64,000 bases of DNA from Anaerobacillus isosaccharinicus (lineage in GTDB: Bacteria; Bacillota; Bacilli; Bacillales; Anaerobacillaceae), in contig NZ_CP063356.1 of the NCBI RefSeq assembly GCF_001866075.3, positions 4,020,164-4,084,163 on the forward strand, written 5' to 3'. The notes under the pieces are model-generated. The model saw only the letters and a program-made list of their open reading frames with translations. It did no database searches and had not been told where the DNA came from. Shown piece by piece: positions 60,427-64,000 of the stretch (position 1 is the stretch's first letter; the number at the start of each line of letters is the position of its first letter). A program made the translations under genes and the position numbers.

Positions 60427-61443
60427 TTATTCCATCCTAATCATTCTTTCAAATAAAAAGCCAGGGGAATGATAAGGTATGTCTAGTCTTGGTTCTCTGA
60501 CATCGTAAAAATATCCGACTCCTAATTTATCATCTTTATCAACTAACATAACTGGATTGTTAAAAAGAAAGTCTTTAATTCCCTGTTTATTAAAATTTGC
60601 TTTAACTAGTAACCTTTTATCATTTAGATGATTAGGTGGTAAAATAGCTTCAGTAGCAAACCTCTTTTTATACTGAAATGTTCCCTTTGTGAGGAATGGT
60701 TCACACCCCTGAAAATCAACTTGATCTATTCGATGGTCTCTGCATGCCCATTCTAATATGGAGTGGTAAACATGATTTTGTGCACCAATATATCTGTAGC
60801 GATCATCCCCATTAAGTACTCCAATCAGCCTTGCATTCAGAACTTTATTCTCCTCATCAATTTGACTTACACTACCACTTACTGGAACACCATTTTCAGT
60901 AATTATAAATAGTAAACCTTTTTTAAATATTTCTTCATACGCTTTATTGATTTCTACACTTCTTGCTAGTCCATCATAACGACTTTTCATAGTGGGTTTA
61001 TGCATCCGATTATAAAAATCAAAAAAATGTTTATCTTCATTTGTTGTATAGAAATCAAGTTTATACTTTTCTTTTTGCTTGCTATGTCGTTTAACTTCTC
61101 GTTTCGACATGGAAGATAGTACTTTTTCTATCCCTTTTGAGGTATCTACAATTTGATGTATTCTAAAAGGCATTATAAAACAGTCTTCAGGAAAGTGTTT
61201 ATATACCTGCTCTTTATTAGTTGAGATAACAATTAGATCATCTTTATTTTCTGCTAAATATGTAGTAAGCTCAAATGTTTGAATAATATATCTTCGCTTA
61301 ACTGTAATATTGCTATCCAGTAATTGGTTTTGAATAAAAGGTTGTATGTAAGTTAAGCCATCCTGTATGCCACAATAAGAAAAACTTATCTCTTCACCTT
61401 CAGTGTTTTCCCCTAAAACTTCCAAAACATATAGATCACTCAT
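60427..61443 (-). CDS. FemAB/GNAT-like acyl or aminoacyl transferase
   Basis: 338 aa from ATG 61443 (GGAGGG upstream). KGIEKVLSSMSKREVKRHSKQKEKYKLDF and FDFYNRMHKPTMKSRYDGLARS resemble the Acetyltransf_6/FemAB-like fold; a second GNAT region ends GAQNHVYHSILEWACRDHRIDQVDFQGCEPF. FemX-type members transfer amino acids from tRNA, others use acyl-CoA; the sequence does not separate these. The operon context favours product modification. Confidence 0.65.
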   Translation of the reverse strand: MSDLYVLEVLGENTEGEEISFSYCGIQDGLTYIQPFIQNQLLDSNITVKRRYIIQTFELTTYLAENKDDLIVISTNKEQVYKHFPEDCFIMPFRIHQIVDTSKGIEKVLSSMSKREVKRHSKQKEKYKLDFYTTNEDKHFFDFYNRMHKPTMKSRYDGLARSVEINKAYEEIFKKGLLFIITENGVPVSGSVSQIDEENKVLNARLIGVLNGDDRYRYIGAQNHVYHSILEWACRDHRIDQVDFQGCEPFLTKGTFQYKKRFATEAILPPNHLNDKRLLVKANFNKQGIKDFLFNNPVMLVDKDDKLGVGYFYDVREPRLDIPYHSPGFLFERMIRME

Positions 61444-61461
61444 ACTTATTCCCTCCAACTT

Positions 61462-61498
61462 AAAAAAGGCTGACATGATTTTTCATATCAAGCCTTTT
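61462..61498 (-). terminator. Intra-operon terminator-like hairpin
   Basis: On the minus strand AAAAGGCTTGATATGA pairs with TCATGTCAGCCTTTT, then Ts, between the PLP-like and transferase genes and just before the transferase ribosome binding site. It could reduce transcription of the last two genes. Confidence 0.6.
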
Positions 61499-61514
61499 CT
61501 AAGTATATTTTTAC

Positions 61515-62897
61515 TTATTCAAATACAGCATGAAACATTTCTTTATGGTTTCCAATCTCTTTCACCTGCGTTTTTTCAACTTTCAAATAATCATCTTCTG
61601 AATAAATACCAGATCCATGAATTATAATATCATCAAACGCATCCACTAAATTCCTATCTATAGCATTAGTCACGCCAGTAAATGCCATTACCAAGGACCA
61701 CTCATTAAGATCCCTGATATCTTCAGGAAAACTTACATCTGTACCTTTTAATAACTGCTTAATTATTCCTATTCTGCTTAGACATTCTGATAAGGACACA
61801 ACAATACCTGTTCCTCCATTCGTATGAATAAGGTTATTCATTTCTGGAGATGTAGGTGGATTGTGAGTATAAAAAGTTCCATCTAAATTTTCAATCACTC
61901 TCCAAGTTTTATAAGGGAAATGGGAGTTTTGTTTCTGTTTAAACATTCCATCTGTTTCATCATAAATGTACTTCGGATAGTTACTTCTTGAGAAATCATT
62001 GTAAAGCAAACTTAAAACCATATCTGAAGTTTCACTATGCTGTACCAATAGGTATCCTGGATTTGGTTCATGTATTTTCATACCTTCATTTTTAATTATA
62101 GTGCGACCGTAATTATATCCTAACAACCCATAAGCACTAGAAACCGCATGTGCATGTAATCTTTTTGATTGATTTTCTTTCCAAGGGAAAAATTCATAAT
62201 CAAAAAATGCACGAAGCGAATCAGCTACTTTGTAATTTCTAATATCTAAAGAATACCAAACTCGATAGCCGTATTTTGTTTCAATATCTCGGTCGTATTT
62301 TTTAATAAATTCAGATCCTATTTTCTTTACATCTTGAGGAATTTCACCATTATAAATAAACATTGGATTTAACTTTAGTAGTTCTTCATTTTCGCTAAGG
62401 TCAGATTTTCTTAATTTATGAGAAGAGTTTTTTGGAGTAAGCGTAATTATTCGTAGTTCTTCTTTTGCTACTAGACCAAACTTAATCGCCCTTTCAACAG
62501 CGTCTCTTAATGCTATGGCTTTGTTTCCAGATGAAGGGGTGAAGATTAAAATACGCTCTCCGGTTTTTTTTATATGATTTACTGCCCGAGCCACCATTAA
62601 TAAAGAAGCTAATGTTTTAGTGGTATTGGTTCCAGGATTTTTCATCAAATTTAATAAATAGATACTCTTATCTTTATAATCTCCTAAATAAGAGTAACTT
62701 GATTGTGCTACTTCAAAAAACTTAATCATTTGCTCATCTAATTGAGGCAACTCAAATGCGGGCTCAAATAAATTATTTTTGTTACCCCCATCTATATTTT
62801 CAAAAGCTTTCTGAAGCCCTTTATAGTAACGTTCTATCAAATTGTTACTTTCAGTTGATTTAATTTTACTTAGTGAATTTACAAATTGCTCAATCAT
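61515..62897 (-). CDS. Fold-type-II PLP-dependent-like protein
   Basis: 460 aa. MKNPGTNTTKTLASLLMVARAV provides a candidate PLP lysine (about residue 93), and FTPSSGNKAIALRDAVERAI matches the SSGN phosphate-binding loop of threonine synthase-like enzymes. The C-terminal glycine-rich loop NGGTGIVVSLSECL is consistent. It looks like the DUF6002-type proteins I associate with natural-product clusters, but the exact reaction is not known. It lies 36 bases after the decarboxylase beta subunit. Confidence 0.6.
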   Translation of the reverse strand: MIEQFVNSLSKIKSTESNNLIERYYKGLQKAFENIDGGNKNNLFEPAFELPQLDEQMIKFFEVAQSSYSYLGDYKDKSIYLLNLMKNPGTNTTKTLASLLMVARAVNHIKKTGERILIFTPSSGNKAIALRDAVERAIKFGLVAKEELRIITLTPKNSSHKLRKSDLSENEELLKLNPMFIYNGEIPQDVKKIGSEFIKKYDRDIETKYGYRVWYSLDIRNYKVADSLRAFFDYEFFPWKENQSKRLHAHAVSSAYGLLGYNYGRTIIKNEGMKIHEPNPGYLLVQHSETSDMVLSLLYNDFSRSNYPKYIYDETDGMFKQKQNSHFPYKTWRVIENLDGTFYTHNPPTSPEMNNLIHTNGGTGIVVSLSECLSRIGIIKQLLKGTDVSFPEDIRDLNEWSLVMAFTGVTNAIDRNLVDAFDDIIIHGSGIYSEDDYLKVEKTQVKEIGNHKEMFHAVFE

Positions 62898-62933
62898 TTA
62901 GTTTCCTCCTCATTATCGACAGAATTTTTTAGT

Positions 62934-63497
62934 TTACAGCATAGATGCCCTAAATCTTTCGGTAATTTTATGCAGTGGTATATTGATTCTAGGTCCTAAA
63001 TTTTCATTAGTAGTGCTTGGGCATGTCAATGCCCATATGAATGTAGGACCTTGTTGATCGACTATAGCATTAGTCAAAGTATTATTTAATTCTTGTTTAC
63101 AACTCACTTTTTGTGTACTAGAGTAACCAATTGCCTTTGCTATGTCATCAAATCGAAAATGTTTTGACATAGTAGCCTGACCTCCTGTTGATTCATACTG
63201 ACCATTATCCAGCACTATATGTATTAAGTTCTTGAGTTTCAGACTAGACGCTAAGAATAAATTGGATGGATTCATTAGAAGGCTCCCATCACCATCTACT
63301 ATTACTACAGAGTCGTTTTCTCCTATAGCTAAACCGATTCCAATAGAAGCAGCCATCCCCATTGAACCAACCATATAGAAATGTCTATCTAAATCCATTA
63401 TGTTGTAAGCTGCTCTACATGTGTAACCAGTTGTAAAGATAACAGGCAACCCTTTAGATTTTTGAATAATAAGTTCTATACATTCGTCTCTATCCAA
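62934..63497 (-). CDS. Thiamine-diphosphate decarboxylase, beta subunit (phosphonopyruvate/sulfopyruvate type)
   Basis: 187 aa from TTG 63497 with GGGAGG six bases upstream. VGSMGMAASIGIGLAIG and VIVDGDGSLLMNPSNLFLAS...LIHIVLDNGQYESTGGQ are the TPP-binding (GDG...N) half of the family. With the alpha subunit ending two bases before it, the pair resembles ComDE or split Ppd. The reaction would make an aldehyde from a 3-phosphono- or 3-sulfopyruvate; which one is not resolved. Confidence 0.8.
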   Translation of the reverse strand: MDRDECIELIIQKSKGLPVIFTTGYTCRAAYNIMDLDRHFYMVGSMGMAASIGIGLAIGENDSVVIVDGDGSLLMNPSNLFLASSLKLKNLIHIVLDNGQYESTGGQATMSKHFRFDDIAKAIGYSSTQKVSCKQELNNTLTNAIVDQQGPTFIWALTCPSTTNENLGPRINIPLHKITERFRASML

Positions 63498-63499
63498 AT

Positions 63500-64000
63500 T
63501 TAAACCTCCCAACCGAAAAATTCAGGAGTAATCAACAAAGCAACTGCCCCCTGATTAGTTTGTAGGTATTCATCTGCCCAATCTATCTCTGAAATATAGG
63601 AATCATTAGTTAAAAACTTATATGGTATTTTTAAAACTTCTAGGGTTGATACAGTAGCTTCCCCCATAATTACATTTTCTCTAGTGGTATCATTTTGAAT
63701 CCCACGCATGCTAATCACTAGGGTGATTGCTATTTTAAAAGGTTCTACTAATGAAGCTAATATATTTAATGATTGGGCAAAACCAGAATTTTGCATTAAA
63801 ACAACTGCCTTTTTATTCTTGAGAGAGAAACCACATGCAACTCCAATGGCAGTGTCTTCCCTAGGAGCATAGATAACTTCCTTATTTATATCTAATTCTT
63901 CAAAAAGAGGACTTAGAATACCGCAAGGAGTTCCTATAAAAAGTAAATTTTCATGATCTCGAAAGCGTTTAATAATATTACTTGATTTCGTCTTAAAATC
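63500..64000 (-). CDS. Thiamine-diphosphate decarboxylase, alpha subunit, partial
   Basis: Open to the window edge; the visible 166 codons read ...FIGTPCGILSPLFEELDINK, IYAPREDTAIGVACGFSL and VVLMQNSGFAQSLNILASL...VISMRG, which is the PYR-domain half of phosphonopyruvate or sulfopyruvate decarboxylases (conserved Glu and QNSG). The start lies outside the window. It is translationally coupled to the beta subunit. Confidence 0.78.
   Translation of the reverse strand, partial: DFKTKSSNIIKRFRDHENLLFIGTPCGILSPLFEELDINKEVIYAPREDTAIGVACGFSLKNKKAVVLMQNSGFAQSLNILASLVEPFKIAITLVISMRGIQNDTTRENVIMGEATVSTLEVLKIPYKFLTNDSYISEIDWADEYLQTNQGAVALLITPEFFGWEV

Noticed and set aside
1..64000. CRISPR array, rRNA or tRNA genes
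   Set aside because: No regularly spaced direct repeats with unique spacers, and no rRNA or cloverleaf-like sequence was recognised. The repeats present are IS ends and dispersed hairpins.

Overview
The window looks like the chromosome of a low-GC, endospore-forming member of the Bacillaceae. It has a Spo0E-family phosphatase, strong AGGAGG-type ribosome binding sites, many intrinsic terminators, an EcsAB-like ABC pair, YcxB, DUF2187 and Toprim (YusF-like) proteins, and a yybP-ykoY riboswitch. No rRNA, tRNA or CRISPR array was seen. The species cannot be named from the sequence alone.

Layout. 0-5 kb: a nitric-oxide module (NsrR and an ScdA/RIC iron-sulfur repair protein) separated by a DUF5412 gene that an IS21-family element has cut in two. 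5-10.5 kb: a divergent TetR / MMPL / LxxG-heptad-repeat export operon. 10.5-14.4 kb: a decaying stretch with a methylmalonyl-CoA epimerase, an MFS remnant, a frameshifted PemK-type toxin with its antitoxin, hairpin repeats and a MITE-like element. 14.5-16 kb: an IS110 element. 16-36 kb: ordinary housekeeping and accessory genes (prolyl iminopeptidase, EcsAB-like transporter, NUDIX, TraB-like lipoprotein, GNAT, PAS-GGDEF-EAL protein, phosphodiester glycosidase-like protein, amidase, SET protein, ABC-2 transporter). 36-38 kb: an ECF sigma/anti-sigma operon whose upstream region is displaced by IS DNA. 38-45.6 kb: three head-to-tail copies of one IS, the third interrupted by an IS1182 element. 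45.6-50 kb: a riboswitch-controlled cation antiporter, then a FrnE/DsbA-like oxidoreductase whose first active-site cysteine codon is TGA. 50-59 kb: a frameshifted CPBP protease, an IS1111-type element, a second IS21 element, a second IS1182 element and a DNA-ligase remnant. 59.5-64 kb: an operon entering from the right edge.

The two most interesting items are these. (1) A candidate selenoprotein at 47651-48355. An otherwise intact FrnE-family reading frame has in-frame TGA at the first Cys of CPFC, followed by a GC-rich 5-bp hairpin at the spacing and with the loop G expected of a bacterial SECIS element. (2) A probable natural-product operon at 59529-64000+. It has a split thiamine-diphosphate decarboxylase of the phosphonopyruvate/sulfopyruvate type, a fold-type-II PLP-like protein, a FemAB/GNAT-like acyl or aminoacyl transferase and a DMT-family exporter, consistent with a phosphonate or sulfonate metabolite pathway whose first genes lie beyond the window.

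The region is very rich in mobile DNA: two IS21, one IS110, one IS1111-type, three tandem IS4-superfamily and two IS1182 elements. It also carries at least four copies of a four-armed intergenic repeat built around GGACATCAGTTCC-like arms. Many genes next to this DNA are broken or truncated.
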